The translations under genes were made by a program, and so were the position numbers. This document shows, piece after piece, positions 34,983-43,058 of a stretch of 64,000 bases of DNA (position 1 is the stretch's first letter; the number at the start of each line of letters is the position of its first letter). This DNA is from an uncultured Flavobacterium sp. GTDB lineage: Bacteria; Bacteroidota; Bacteroidia; Flavobacteriales; Flavobacteriaceae. Under the pieces are notes generated by a model. The model did no database searches. It was not told the DNA's origin and was given only the letters and a program-made list of their open reading frames with translations. The stretch is from NCBI RefSeq assembly GCF_943913405.1, contig NZ_CALTYA010000008.1:39769-103768 (forward strand), in the 5' to 3' direction.

Positions 34983-35492
34983 ATGAAAACAAGAACACTT
35001 ATTTTCTTTTTATTCTTATTTTTTTTTAATAATTGTTACACTCAAACTTTAGACAAATTACCAAAAAAAATGATAATTAACGAATTATCAGATTACATTT
35101 ATAGAAACAGTGACTATTTGCCTTCTAATATTTATACACTTAAAGAAATTAGAAAAAATATACTTTTATTTGGAATGTTCCATTATAAAACTGAAGAAAA
35201 TCTAATAAATGGATTATATGGTTTTTCAATGCCTCATAGTCATGCAAGGGTGTATTATTTAATAATTGAAGGTAATAAATATAAGATTCTAGATGTATCA
35301 ACGCGAACAAATTTAGATACCTCATTAAAAGAATTGTTGGACTTCTGTGAAAGACAAAAGTTTTGCTTCGAAATTACTATAGAATATATGAATAGAATAA
35401 CTTCTGCTTTTTATAGAATAAATAAAAATCCTTATAAAGGAATGGATATTAATTGTGAAAGTGGAGTTAAAGATACAATTGGACTGCCGTAG
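34983..35492 (+). CDS. hypothetical secreted protein, candidate immunity protein
   Basis: A 169-residue protein with a very hydrophobic signal peptide (about 1-20) containing a cysteine at FNNCYTQ, which could be a lipobox or just a signal cleavage site. The body shows no known family: mixed helices with PHSHARVYYLIIEG and a Cys pair in DFCERQKFCFE. The gene begins 9 bp after the HELGH protein gene, with the same low GC. Position and size fit an immunity protein kept in the periplasm or membrane to protect against the neighbour, but no sequence evidence shows binding. Confidence 0.6.
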   Translation: MKTRTLIFFLFLFFFNNCYTQTLDKLPKKMIINELSDYIYRNSDYLPSNIYTLKEIRKNILLFGMFHYKTEENLINGLYGFSMPHSHARVYYLIIEGNKYKILDVSTRTNLDTSLKELLDFCERQKFCFEITIEYMNRITSAFYRINKNPYKGMDINCESGVKDTIGLP

Positions 35493-35542
35493 TTGATTAC
35501 ATTTTTGGTAATAGTGTAGATTTTAGAATTATCTAAAAAACA

Positions 35543-35577
35543 TCCCCCCGCTAGCGCGAGCGTCCCGCTCGTGCCCA
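35543..35577. repeat. GC-rich REP-like palindrome
   Basis: Within an AT-rich gap lies a sharply GC-rich run. GCGCGAGCG (35554-35562) pairs with CGCTCGTGC (35566-35574) around TCC, nine pairs with one G-T wobble, preceded by CCCCCCGCTA. Compact GC-rich hairpins of this form are typical REP sequences mobilised by RAYT transposases; no transposase is in the window. Confidence 0.65.
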
Positions 35578-35604
35578 AAATAAAATTAAAGAAATAAAAC
35601 ACCA

Positions 35605-36147
35605 ATGAAATCCAAAATACTAACAATTCTCCTCCTAATAACTACAACAATCTTCGCCCAAAAAGAAAGCCAATCTTTTTGCGACGGCGACTCCACAGAA
35701 ACCTATTTTCCATTATTAAAAGAGAAAAAAACATTACTCTGGTACGGCACTTATTATGAAGAAACGCAAATAGGAGAAAAAATAATAGAAGGCAAAAACT
35801 ATAAAATGTACTTGCAAGAATGGGAAAGCAAAAACAAAGACACGATGTACATGAGAATCGAAGGCAGTCGAGTATATGAATACTATAAAGAAATTAAAAA
35901 AGAAAAGCTTCGCTACGACAGCACTTTCAAGCCCGAAAAAAAGTGGGATGGCAGGGATGTTACATACACCATTATTTCCTACAATGAAGAATTGAAAACT
36001 CCCGCTTGTCATTACAAAAATCTAATGGCATTGAAAGCAGTATACAAAAAAATAACATTTATCTTTTACTATCTTAAAGGATATGGCTATATCGGTGCCA
36101 CGCAGGACAATCGTCTGGTTTCTTATGCAATTCCGAAACTTCCCTAA
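35605..36147 (+). CDS. hypothetical secreted protein
   Basis: A 180-residue protein with a signal peptide (about 1-19, ending IFAQ) and a beta-rich body with many Tyr and Lys residues (LLWYGTYYEETQ, YTIISYNEELKTPACHYKNL). Nothing in it identifies a family. It is in the same direction as the Rhs-tail gene but separated from the previous gene by a REP-like palindrome, so it may belong to a different cassette. It could be a second partner or an orphan immunity protein from the same locus; that is speculation. Confidence 0.6.
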   Translation: MKSKILTILLLITTTIFAQKESQSFCDGDSTETYFPLLKEKKTLLWYGTYYEETQIGEKIIEGKNYKMYLQEWESKNKDTMYMRIEGSRVYEYYKEIKKEKLRYDSTFKPEKKWDGRDVTYTIISYNEELKTPACHYKNLMALKAVYKKITFIFYYLKGYGYIGATQDNRLVSYAIPKLP

Positions 36148-36233
36148 TCATTTTGTCTAAAAAACTAACAAACAGCATAATACAAAAACAAAAAAAGCAT
36201 AAAACCAATTTAAACAAACAAAAAACACATCTG

Positions 36234-36443
36234 AAGGAGCAAGAAATGACCTAGAAAAAACAAGAAATAAGCTCAAAAGAGCAAAATATGAACTTGAACA
36301 AGAAGGAAATAGACTCAAAAGAGCAAGATATGAATCCGAAAGATCACGAAATGAACTCAAAAGAAAGAGAAATTGGCTCGAAGGAGCAAGAAATAAACTT
36401 TAAAGCAGAAGAAAACGATACAAAGGATAAAGAAATTGATTGA
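36234..36443 (+). repeat. ten-unit 21-bp minisatellite reading as heptads
   Basis: Ten consecutive units of exactly 21 bp with no indels, consensus AAAGAGCAAGAAATGAACTC plus A. In one frame the unit encodes K-E-Q-E-M-N-S; in a second frame it encodes an R-A-R-N-E-L-K-like heptad, open through the first eight units. The array ends on a TGA that is in phase with the first frame. Unit 1 carries a TAG instead of the serine codon. The rest of the 480-bp gap (36148-36627) holds nothing else recognisable except a promoter element at 36593. Confidence 0.8.
36288..36443 (+). CDS. possible small heptad-repeat (coiled-coil) protein
   Basis: From the ATG in unit 3 of the minisatellite, the frame runs 51 codons to a TGA at the exact end of the last unit. 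The product is nearly all charged residues arranged in heptads (EIDSKEQ, DMNPKDH, EMNSKER, EIGSKEQ, EINFKAE). Such a sequence could form a coiled coil, but hydrophobic a/d positions are few. In the same frame a TAG stop lies in unit 1, so an ancestral longer gene may be broken. No promoter is visible just upstream. Could equally be non-coding. Confidence 0.3.
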   Translation: MNLNKKEIDSKEQDMNPKDHEMNSKEREIGSKEQEINFKAEENDTKDKEID

Positions 36444-36592
36444 TGAAGTATAATAATAGTATTCTAAAATTTAAAATAATTGCTAAATAGCTATAAATTT
36501 AGAATTCTTATTGAAAGAATAGCTAAAAATATTTATAAAACTGATTATCTGAAAATATTTATGTTAATAAATTGGATTGTGTTATAAATTTA

Positions 36593-36600
36593 TATATTTG
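36593..36600 (+). promoter_or_regulatory. candidate promoter for the 36.6-kb gene
   Basis: TATATTTG fits TAnnTTTG, 27 bp upstream of the ATG at 36628. A TTG at 36572-36574 lies 18 bp further upstream, a good -33 spacing for Bacteroidetes promoters. Confidence 0.6.
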
Positions 36601-36627
36601 AAATATAATTTTTAAAAATATAAAAAT

Positions 36628-37536
36628 ATGAAAGCAATTCATGAAACAAAACTCGGCATGTACAATGTCGTTCTTACGAGTCTGGAAGCACGGCCAGATT
36701 TGTTAGCAGAAGTTCCAGCATTAGAAACAGCAATCACAAGATTGAGAACAAAGGTTATTGCCATCGGCATTACAGGCCAGCAAGAAGATTTAATAATTTC
36801 AGGTGTTGCCGTTGACAAGGCGATGGTTAGAAAAAGGCTTGCAATTATGGGAGCAGATATTGCAACACTCATTTTTGCTTATGCAGTAGAAATCAATGAC
36901 CAGCTGTTGATGAAAGAAGTGAACTATTCAGCTACAGCATTAAAGAAAACAAAAGACGATCAGTTGCCATTGCGTTTAAAAAATATCTATGACAAGGCAA
37001 TGGTAAATCTTGCCGACTTAGAACCTTTCGGAATCAACCTGCAGTTGTTGGCCAGCTTCAGCGACTTGATTGACACATACAAAGAAAAAGTGCCAAATCC
37101 GAGAAAAGCAGTAAGCGCTAAGAAAAATGTAAAATTAAACTTGAAACAGCTTTTTGCAGAGGCAGACGAAATCTTAAAACTGCAGGTAGATAAAAGAATA
37201 GTAGCCTTAAAATACAGCCATCCAGGTTTCGTAGCCGAATACAGATCAAACCGCATCTTGATAGACGCCGCCAAAACAACAACCCAGTTTAAAGGAACGG
37301 TAACCAGAAAATCAGACGGCGCAAGAGTAGCCAATGCAATAGTAAAACTAGACAATACGATTTACCAAACAGTCACCGATGAAAACGGAGTTTTCATCAT
37401 TAAAGAAATTCCTTATGGAAATTACACTGCAACAGCCACTTCCCACGGGCTTGAAACAATTGCAGCAACACCGATCCAAATCAAGAGAGGACAGATCAAC
37501 AGAATAAAATTTACGCTTCTTCCAAAATCAGAATAG
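36628..37536 (+). CDS. protein with C-terminal carboxypeptidase-regulatory-like domain
   Basis: A 302-residue protein without signal peptide. Residues about 1-210 are helical and unassigned; residues about 222-300 form a CarboxypepD_reg-like beta-sandwich (FKGTVTRKSDGARVANAIVKL, then TVTDENGVFIIKEIPYGNYTATA). That domain in Bacteroidetes usually sits in surface or TonB-linked proteins, so a leaderless one is unusual. It has its own promoter and terminator, so it is probably monocistronic. Function unknown. Confidence 0.8.
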   Translation: MKAIHETKLGMYNVVLTSLEARPDLLAEVPALETAITRLRTKVIAIGITGQQEDLIISGVAVDKAMVRKRLAIMGADIATLIFAYAVEINDQLLMKEVNYSATALKKTKDDQLPLRLKNIYDKAMVNLADLEPFGINLQLLASFSDLIDTYKEKVPNPRKAVSAKKNVKLNLKQLFAEADEILKLQVDKRIVALKYSHPGFVAEYRSNRILIDAAKTTTQFKGTVTRKSDGARVANAIVKLDNTIYQTVTDENGVFIIKEIPYGNYTATATSHGLETIAATPIQIKRGQINRIKFTLLPKSE

Positions 37537-37561
37537 GCAAGTGTAAATAAGCAGTTATAGA

Positions 37562-37589
37562 AACCGAAACCACCTTCGGTTCTTTTTTA
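37562..37589 (+). terminator. intrinsic terminator
   Basis: AACCGAA and TTCGGTT form a 7-bp stem around ACCACC, followed by CTTTTTTAAAA. It ends the 36628-37536 transcript. Confidence 0.8.
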
Positions 37590-37622
37590 AAATTCCTTCC
37601 CCTTTAAAAATGGCACTGTGAA

Positions 37623-38180
37623 TCAGTAATACAGCCTAAAATCAAGAAGCTTGCAAAGCGCATAATGCTTCTGGTGCAGTTCCTCTACAATTTCAATCAC
37701 ATCATCCTCATCCTGGCACAAGCTAAAAAACACTTGGTCAAGACTACCGCTTGTCACTTTGCTGCTATAATTTCCATAACCAGAAATAGCCCGCGCTCCA
37801 GTAATATCTAAAAAATATTGCGACGCTTCATCGCTTAAATCCAAAGGCTTAGAATTTGCAAAATGAATAATCTTGCCCCGCATTTTTCCTTCAAACAGTT
37901 CCGCAATTTCTTCCAGGCTGTAATAGTAGTTGTTCAGGCAGATGTTATTTTCTTCGCCTTTCATCACGAGGTAGATGATTTCATAATTCTTAAAATTATG
38001 ATCTTCATAAAGCAATACATTCAGGCTTTCATCAAGCCCTTCAATGGTATCGCAGGTTTTATAAATGCTGTCAATGCCTTGAACGGCAAGTTTTTCTAAG
38101 CTCTTGACAGTTTCGGTAGTAACGTCTATTTCTATATCTGGAACGGCTTCTAGGCAGAAAATAAATTTATCGTAATCCAT
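37623..38180 (-). CDS. hypothetical protein, possibly a caspase-like fold
   Basis: A 185-residue soluble protein. Its central part (IIYLVMKGEENNICLNNYYYSLEEIAELF, then GKIIHFANSKPLDL and TGARAISGYGNYSSKV) recalls the strand order of CHAT/caspase-hemoglobinase folds, where a His precedes a loop and a Cys follows; here FANS occupies the usual catalytic region and no HxnC dyad is apparent. I recall a Bacteroidetes DUF (DUF6642) of this look but cannot confirm it. Single gene, no operon partner visible. Confidence 0.6.
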   Translation of the reverse strand: MDYDKFIFCLEAVPDIEIDVTTETVKSLEKLAVQGIDSIYKTCDTIEGLDESLNVLLYEDHNFKNYEIIYLVMKGEENNICLNNYYYSLEEIAELFEGKMRGKIIHFANSKPLDLSDEASQYFLDITGARAISGYGNYSSKVTSGSLDQVFFSLCQDEDDVIEIVEELHQKHYALCKLLDFRLYY

Positions 38181-38359
38181 GAAAGTAAGTTTTGTTGCTT
38201 TTTCTCTAACGGCAAATTTATGTTTTATTGCCTTGAAAAGAAGTGTTGTTGTTCTTCCCTAAAGGGAGAAATCCTAACCGTAAAATTACTAAAAAACAAG
38301 CATCTTAAAAAATAAGGCTCACAGAATTTTCTTATATTTAGCCAATCAAAACCCAACAG

Positions 38360-40102
38360 ATGAAAAAAACAATTCTCTCTATTTCGTTTGCAATATTGCT
38401 TTTCTCCTGCAGTAAAAAAGAAACAGTGGCAGACAAAGACGCAGATAAAAAATTTGATAGCTATAAAGAATACTTCGTCAACGAATTATGGAAAACAAGT
38501 CCAGAATGGGCATCAAGCCAGGGATTCCATAAATATGACAGCGTTTTGGTAATTCCTGATGCAGGCAATCGAGACCGCCAGTTAAGCTTTTCAAAAACTC
38601 ATTTGGATTCACTCCAAAACTATACGCTAGAAAGCCTTTCTGATAATAACAAGACGGATTATCACATGATGAAAAATCTTTTGGACAGCTATTCTTTCTC
38701 AATCAATGAAATGAAATCTTTTGAATGGGATCCTTCCGGCTATAACGTAAGCGGTTCTTTTGCGGAAATCTTGAACGGAAATTATGATTCATTAGAAAAC
38801 AGGCTTCGCAATTTCAGCTTGAAGTTGAAAAACATTCCGGCATATTATGAAGCAGGGAAGAAGAATATTAAAAATCCAACGGTTGAGCATACAGAGTTGG
38901 CAATAGCCCAAAACTTAGGAGGAATTTCTGTCTTTGAAACCGATTTGAAAGTAGCATTGGGCAAAAGCAAATTATCGCAAGCAGAAAAAGATGAGGTGGA
39001 AGCTAAAGCAAAAATTGCGGTAAAAGCTATTCAAGATTACGCTTCTTGGTTGCAGAAATTAGAAAATAAAACGCCACGCTCTTTCCGTTTAGGCAAAGAT
39101 CTGTATGCCAAGAAGTTTGATTTCGATATCCAGTCAGGTTACAACGCCGAACAGATTTACCAAAAAGCAATCACCCAAAAGAAAGAATTGCACGATAAAA
39201 TGTTTACGCTCGCAGAGAAGCTTTGGACAAAATATCTAGGCAATGCGCCAAAACCCACCGACAAGCTGGCTTTGATCAAAGAAGTAATCAACAAAATTTC
39301 ATTGCAGCACACCACTCCTGAAAAGTTTCAGTCTGAAATTGAAAAGCAGATTCCAGAATTGGTGGCTTACGTAAAAGAAAAAGACCTGCTATATATCGAT
39401 CCGTCAAAGCCATTGGTCGTTAGAAAAGAGCCAGATTACATGGCGGGAGTTGCCGGAGCTTCTATTTCTGCGCCAGGTCCTTATGACAAAAATGCAAATA
39501 CGTATTATAATGTAGGAAGTTTTTCAGGCTGGTCAAAAGAAGATGCCGAAAGCTATCTAAGAGAATACAACGATTATATTTTGCAGATTTTAAACATTCA
39601 CGAAGCGATTCCGGGACATTACACGCAGTTGGTGTACAGCAACCAATCGCCAAGCATCATAAAAGCAATTCTTGGAAACGGCGCAATGATTGAAGGCTGG
39701 GCAGTTTATACGGAAAGAATGATGCTCGAAAGCGGTTATAAAAATTCAGATGAAATGTGGCTCATGTATTATAAATGGAACCTGAGAACAGTTTGCAACA
39801 CAATTTTAGACAACAGCGTCCACACCAGAAATATGTCAAAAGAAGAAGCAATTAATTTGCTGACCAAAGAAGCTTTTCAGCAAGATGCAGAAGCCCAAGG
39901 AAAATGGAAGCGTGCCACTTTGTCTCAAGTACAGCTTTGTTCTTATTTCACAGGCTATTCTGAAATTTATGACTTTCGGGAAGAATTAAAAAAAGAGCAG
40001 GGGAAAGACTTCAATTTGAAGAAATTTCATGAAAAGTTTTTGAGCTATGGAAGCGCTCCGGTAAAATATATCAGAGAATTAATGCAGAAAGAGAAGAAGT
40101 AG
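38360..40102 (+). CDS. DUF885 family lipoprotein, predicted zinc peptidase
   Basis: A 580-residue lipoprotein: the signal MKKTILSISFAILLFSC ends at the lipobox cysteine. The DUF885 signature HEAIPGH (H414, E415, H420) is a HExxxxH-like zinc site, followed by EGWAVYTERMML. Members are secreted or periplasmic and thought to hydrolyse peptides or esters. Length is normal. It is followed 93 bp later by the S41 peptidase gene in the same direction, a possible two-protease unit. Confidence 0.87.
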   Translation: MKKTILSISFAILLFSCSKKETVADKDADKKFDSYKEYFVNELWKTSPEWASSQGFHKYDSVLVIPDAGNRDRQLSFSKTHLDSLQNYTLESLSDNNKTDYHMMKNLLDSYSFSINEMKSFEWDPSGYNVSGSFAEILNGNYDSLENRLRNFSLKLKNIPAYYEAGKKNIKNPTVEHTELAIAQNLGGISVFETDLKVALGKSKLSQAEKDEVEAKAKIAVKAIQDYASWLQKLENKTPRSFRLGKDLYAKKFDFDIQSGYNAEQIYQKAITQKKELHDKMFTLAEKLWTKYLGNAPKPTDKLALIKEVINKISLQHTTPEKFQSEIEKQIPELVAYVKEKDLLYIDPSKPLVVRKEPDYMAGVAGASISAPGPYDKNANTYYNVGSFSGWSKEDAESYLREYNDYILQILNIHEAIPGHYTQLVYSNQSPSIIKAILGNGAMIEGWAVYTERMMLESGYKNSDEMWLMYYKWNLRTVCNTILDNSVHTRNMSKEEAINLLTKEAFQQDAEAQGKWKRATLSQVQLCSYFTGYSEIYDFREELKKEQGKDFNLKKFHEKFLSYGSAPVKYIRELMQKEKK

Positions 40103-40194
40103 AATGAAATATTTTAGCAATAATTATTCTTGTCTGGAGAACGTTTTAGACAGCACAAAAATGTTTAAGAATTCAAATATTATTTAATAAAAAA

Positions 40195-41637
40195 ATGAAA
40201 AAATCTAATTTGTTTTTATTGGCAATGCTTGCTCTTTCAATAAATGCTTTCGGTCAGGAATGCGACTGCGAATCGAATTTCAACTGGACAAGAAAAACTT
40301 TTGAAGAAAATGACGCAGGCTTTCAATACATAATAGACCAGAAGGGCCACGATGCCTATGGCTTGCTGAATGAAAAGATAATGGAAAAAGCGAAAAATGC
40401 CAAGACTCTTTCAGAATGCCAGACAGCAATATATGAATGGTCAAAATTTTTCAGGACGGGGCATTTCGGTTTCACAATATTGAAAAGCGGCTATTACAGC
40501 CAGAGCCCTGTTATTGATGCAAAAAAAATAAAGGAACAGCCTGTTGTAAAAGTAGATTATGCCAAGTTTGAAAAAAGAATAAATTCAATCCCGGCTCCTA
40601 CGATCGAAGGAATTTGGAATGACGGTACTTACAAGGTTGGTATTGTTAATACTAAGGAAGGATATAAAGGCTTTATAATTAGTGCAGGCAAGACAGGCTG
40701 GGAACAAAATCAGCTAAAGTTTGTGATATCCAATGATAAAAAGAAAGCAGAATTGTGGATTAGGGATTTTTCTAAAAGAGAAAATTTGAAGGTTGACCTG
40801 ATAGGCAGCAATCTTATCAACATAGGGAATATCATGTATTTGAAGAGAGAATCAAGAACCTATGAAGACACGCAGGCAACAAAGGATTACATCCGATTTC
40901 TGTATGCTGGCACGAAGCCCTATTTCCAGCAACTGTCTGAAAAGACATCTTATATCAGGATTCCGGCATTTGACCTTGATTATAAAAAGCAGATCGACAG
41001 CGTCATTACTGCCAATACAAGTGTTATCGAAAAAGTGCAGAATTTTATCATCGATGTGCGCTATAACGGCGGAGGTGCTGATATATGCTATGAAAAGCTG
41101 ATTCCGTTTTTATATACCGATCCTATCAGAACTGTCGGCGTGCAGCATCTCTCGACTCCGCTAAACAACAAGATGATGCTTAGCCTGTCGGAAAATGCAA
41201 ACTTTGACAAGGAGCACCAGACTGCTTACAAGGAAGCTTACGAAACATTGAACAAGAATATTGGAAAATTTGTAAGCCTGTCAGATGACATCGTCAAGGT
41301 GAAAAAATTAGATCAGGTACTGCCGTTCCCTAAAAATATCGCCATTATAATAAATAATGGAAATGCGAGCACTACAGAACAGTTTCTGCTGGCTGCAAAA
41401 CAAAGCAAAAAAACCAAGCTCTTCGGAACAACGACAAGCGGTGCTCTGGATATCTCAAATATGAATGATGCCGTTTCTCCAGATGGAAATTTTGAACTGA
41501 GCTATTGCAGGTCCAAAAGCTACAGGATACCCGAAATGGCAATTGATGGAAAAGGAATACAGCCAGACTATTATCTGGATGAGTCCATTGCCGACAAAGA
41601 TTGGGCAGAATACGTTCGAAAAATAGTAGAAGAATAA
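40195..41637 (+). CDS. S41 family peptidase
   Basis: A 480-residue secreted protease with a signal peptide (about 1-20, ending AFGQ). The tail-specific protease core lies in about residues 240-470: IIDVRYNGGG, AIIINNGNASTTEQFLLAAKQ (catalytic Ser within NAST), and GTTTSGALD. No PDZ domain is obvious between the signal and the core. S41 enzymes cleave unfolded or tagged proteins in the envelope. Its GC is somewhat higher than that of the flanking genes. A bidirectional terminator follows. Confidence 0.88.
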   Translation: MKKSNLFLLAMLALSINAFGQECDCESNFNWTRKTFEENDAGFQYIIDQKGHDAYGLLNEKIMEKAKNAKTLSECQTAIYEWSKFFRTGHFGFTILKSGYYSQSPVIDAKKIKEQPVVKVDYAKFEKRINSIPAPTIEGIWNDGTYKVGIVNTKEGYKGFIISAGKTGWEQNQLKFVISNDKKKAELWIRDFSKRENLKVDLIGSNLINIGNIMYLKRESRTYEDTQATKDYIRFLYAGTKPYFQQLSEKTSYIRIPAFDLDYKKQIDSVITANTSVIEKVQNFIIDVRYNGGGADICYEKLIPFLYTDPIRTVGVQHLSTPLNNKMMLSLSENANFDKEHQTAYKEAYETLNKNIGKFVSLSDDIVKVKKLDQVLPFPKNIAIIINNGNASTTEQFLLAAKQSKKTKLFGTTTSGALDISNMNDAVSPDGNFELSYCRSKSYRIPEMAIDGKGIQPDYYLDESIADKDWAEYVRKIVEE

Positions 41638-41707
41638 TATTCCAGATAGTATTGCGATTGATAAAGAATCATTTCTTTGTAGTAAGGATTACAGAAATAA
41701 ATTATAT

Positions 41708-41742
41708 AAAAAAAGCCCAAATGATTTATTTGGGCTTTTTTG
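41708..41742. terminator. bidirectional intrinsic terminator
   Basis: AAAAAAAGCCCAAAT pairs with ATTTGGGCTTTTTT around a short GATTT loop. It lies between convergent genes ending at 41637 and 41746. Confidence 0.9.
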
Positions 41743-41745
41743 TTT

Positions 41746-42264
41746 TTATTTTTTCTTTATGACGAAAACGTCTTCAATTTTCTTTCTTTGGTTTTCAGTC
41801 AAAGAGGAAGTCTTTTTTAATTTGTCTGTAAATGCAGCAACTTCTTCTTTTGTAGAAGGACATCCTAAATTTTGTCCTTTGGCATCAAAAGAATCGGCCA
41901 GCAATTTACCGTCAGCATCATAAATCTGCCAAAACGGAATCCCGCTTTGATCGGCCTTATATTTTTTCAGAATTTCATCAGCCCCCGGATTCTCTAAGCT
42001 TTTGTCTTTTCGCTCCTGAACGGTTAAAAATGTAGTAACATAGTTTTTATCAAAAAAAGGCTTGACGTCTTCATTCTGCATGCTGGCTTCCATTTTTTTA
42101 CACCAGCCGCACCACGATGCATGATACATTACGAAGACATTTTTCTTCTCTTTCTTGGCTTGCGCCATGGCTTTTTCTAAAACAACTGAGGCTTTTTCTT
42201 GAGCAATAGTAGTGGAAATCGTACCTAAAAATAATAGGCAGAGCAGTAATGTTTTTAATTTCAT
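41746..42264 (-). CDS. secreted thioredoxin family protein
   Basis: A 172-residue thioredoxin-fold protein with a signal peptide (about 1-22, ending TIAQ) and the redox motif HASWCGWCKKMEA (C52, C55). The CGWC site with a following KK is common in periplasmic reductases of DsbD-gamma-like type in Bacteroidetes. It probably reduces or isomerises disulfides outside the cytoplasm. No DsbD partner is nearby. Confidence 0.9.
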   Translation of the reverse strand: MKLKTLLLCLLFLGTISTTIAQEKASVVLEKAMAQAKKEKKNVFVMYHASWCGWCKKMEASMQNEDVKPFFDKNYVTTFLTVQERKDKSLENPGADEILKKYKADQSGIPFWQIYDADGKLLADSFDAKGQNLGCPSTKEEVAAFTDKLKKTSSLTENQRKKIEDVFVIKKK

Positions 42265-42354
42265 AAATTGTGATTTGAGAAGCGGAAAATTAAGGAATTC
42301 TTGCTTATTAAATAAAATAACACCGAATTATTTCAAGCAAACAGGCTAATTTCT

Positions 42355-42726
42355 CTATACAAGAACTGTTGTAGTGGCAATCAGCATCCATTTATTGCTA
42401 TGGAATTTCCAAATTCTTGTCAATCGGTAAGTGGCGTCAAAATAAAATCCTCGGTAATAGCCCGTTCTTTTTTCCAAAGTATTTACAACAGAAACACTGC
42501 AGAAGATATCGATGTTTCTTTCAAACACTTCTATCGTTTCAAACTTTAAGAGATTGCCGTTATTAATCTGGAGATTTTTGATTCCTTTAAATACTTCGCC
42601 ATTTTCATTCGTATAAATTATATCAGTATGCAAACAACTGTAAATAGTGGTTTTGTCAGATTCAATCAAGGAATTGATCAACCTGTTTTCTAAAGCTTCG
42701 ATTACATCACGGTGAGTTTTTGGCAT
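42355..42726 (-). CDS. NTF2-like (DUF4440/SnoaL-type) protein
   Basis: A 123-residue single-domain protein of NTF2-like fold: an N-terminal helix pair (DVIEALENRLINSLIESD), HTDIIYTNENGEVFKG, and the closing strands TYRLTRIWKFHSNKWMLIA. Members bind small ligands or catalyse varied reactions; no specific site is identifiable. Monocistronic. Confidence 0.82.
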   Translation of the reverse strand: MPKTHRDVIEALENRLINSLIESDKTTIYSCLHTDIIYTNENGEVFKGIKNLQINNGNLLKFETIEVFERNIDIFCSVSVVNTLEKRTGYYRGFYFDATYRLTRIWKFHSNKWMLIATTTVLV

Positions 42727-42821
42727 AGTTAACGTAAATTAAGTGGATTAATTTACGTAAAAATTGATTTAATGGTTTTAAAATAGGTCAAATATTTAGA
42801 AAAAATCATTTTTAGCAGTAT

Positions 42822-42855
42822 AAAATAAAAAATCCCCTAAAATTTTTAGGGGATT
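42822..42855 (-). terminator. intrinsic terminator for the 38-aa gene
   Basis: AATCCCCTAAAA and TTTTAGGGGATT form a 10-12-bp stem; on the minus strand it is followed by a T-rich run (42830-42821). It lies just after the small membrane-protein stop. Confidence 0.8.
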
Positions 42856-42861
42856 TGGTGT

Positions 42862-42978
42862 CTATAGATATCCTAAAAGCCAATAGATGATAAAGAATAA
42901 GATAATGGTGCCAAGACAGCCGCCGCCAAGCTTTTTAGCGCCCCATCCGGCCAAGATTGTTTTGAAAAATCCGTTCAT
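42862..42978 (-). CDS. small membrane protein (38 aa)
   Basis: ATG at 42978, TAG at 42864-42862. The N-terminal half is polar and glycine-rich (MNGFFKTILAGWGAKKLGGG), the C-terminal half a single hydrophobic helix (CLGTIILFFIIYWLLGYL). It is followed by its own terminator. I recall near-identical tiny proteins from other flavobacteria, unconfirmed. The KKLGGGC pattern and helix suggest a membrane-associated peptide. No known function. Confidence 0.7.
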   Translation of the reverse strand: MNGFFKTILAGWGAKKLGGGCLGTIILFFIIYWLLGYL

Positions 42979-43058
42979 AGTTTAAGTTTTTAAGGTTGTA
43001 ATTTAAAGTTAGCTAATTCTATGAAGGTTCTTTTTATATTTAAGATAGTTTTATCAAT

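Noticed and set aside
36157..36360. A 67-codon minus-strand frame across the 21-bp repeat
   Set aside because: A product of the repeat read backwards; a period of 21 bp keeps any frame open. No start context or conservation argument favours it over the plus-strand frame.
31520..36443. Integrated prophage or conjugative element
   Set aside because: No integrase, att-like direct repeats, tRNA gene, phage structural or Tra genes were seen; only the AT-rich composition and the accessory gene content suggest transfer.
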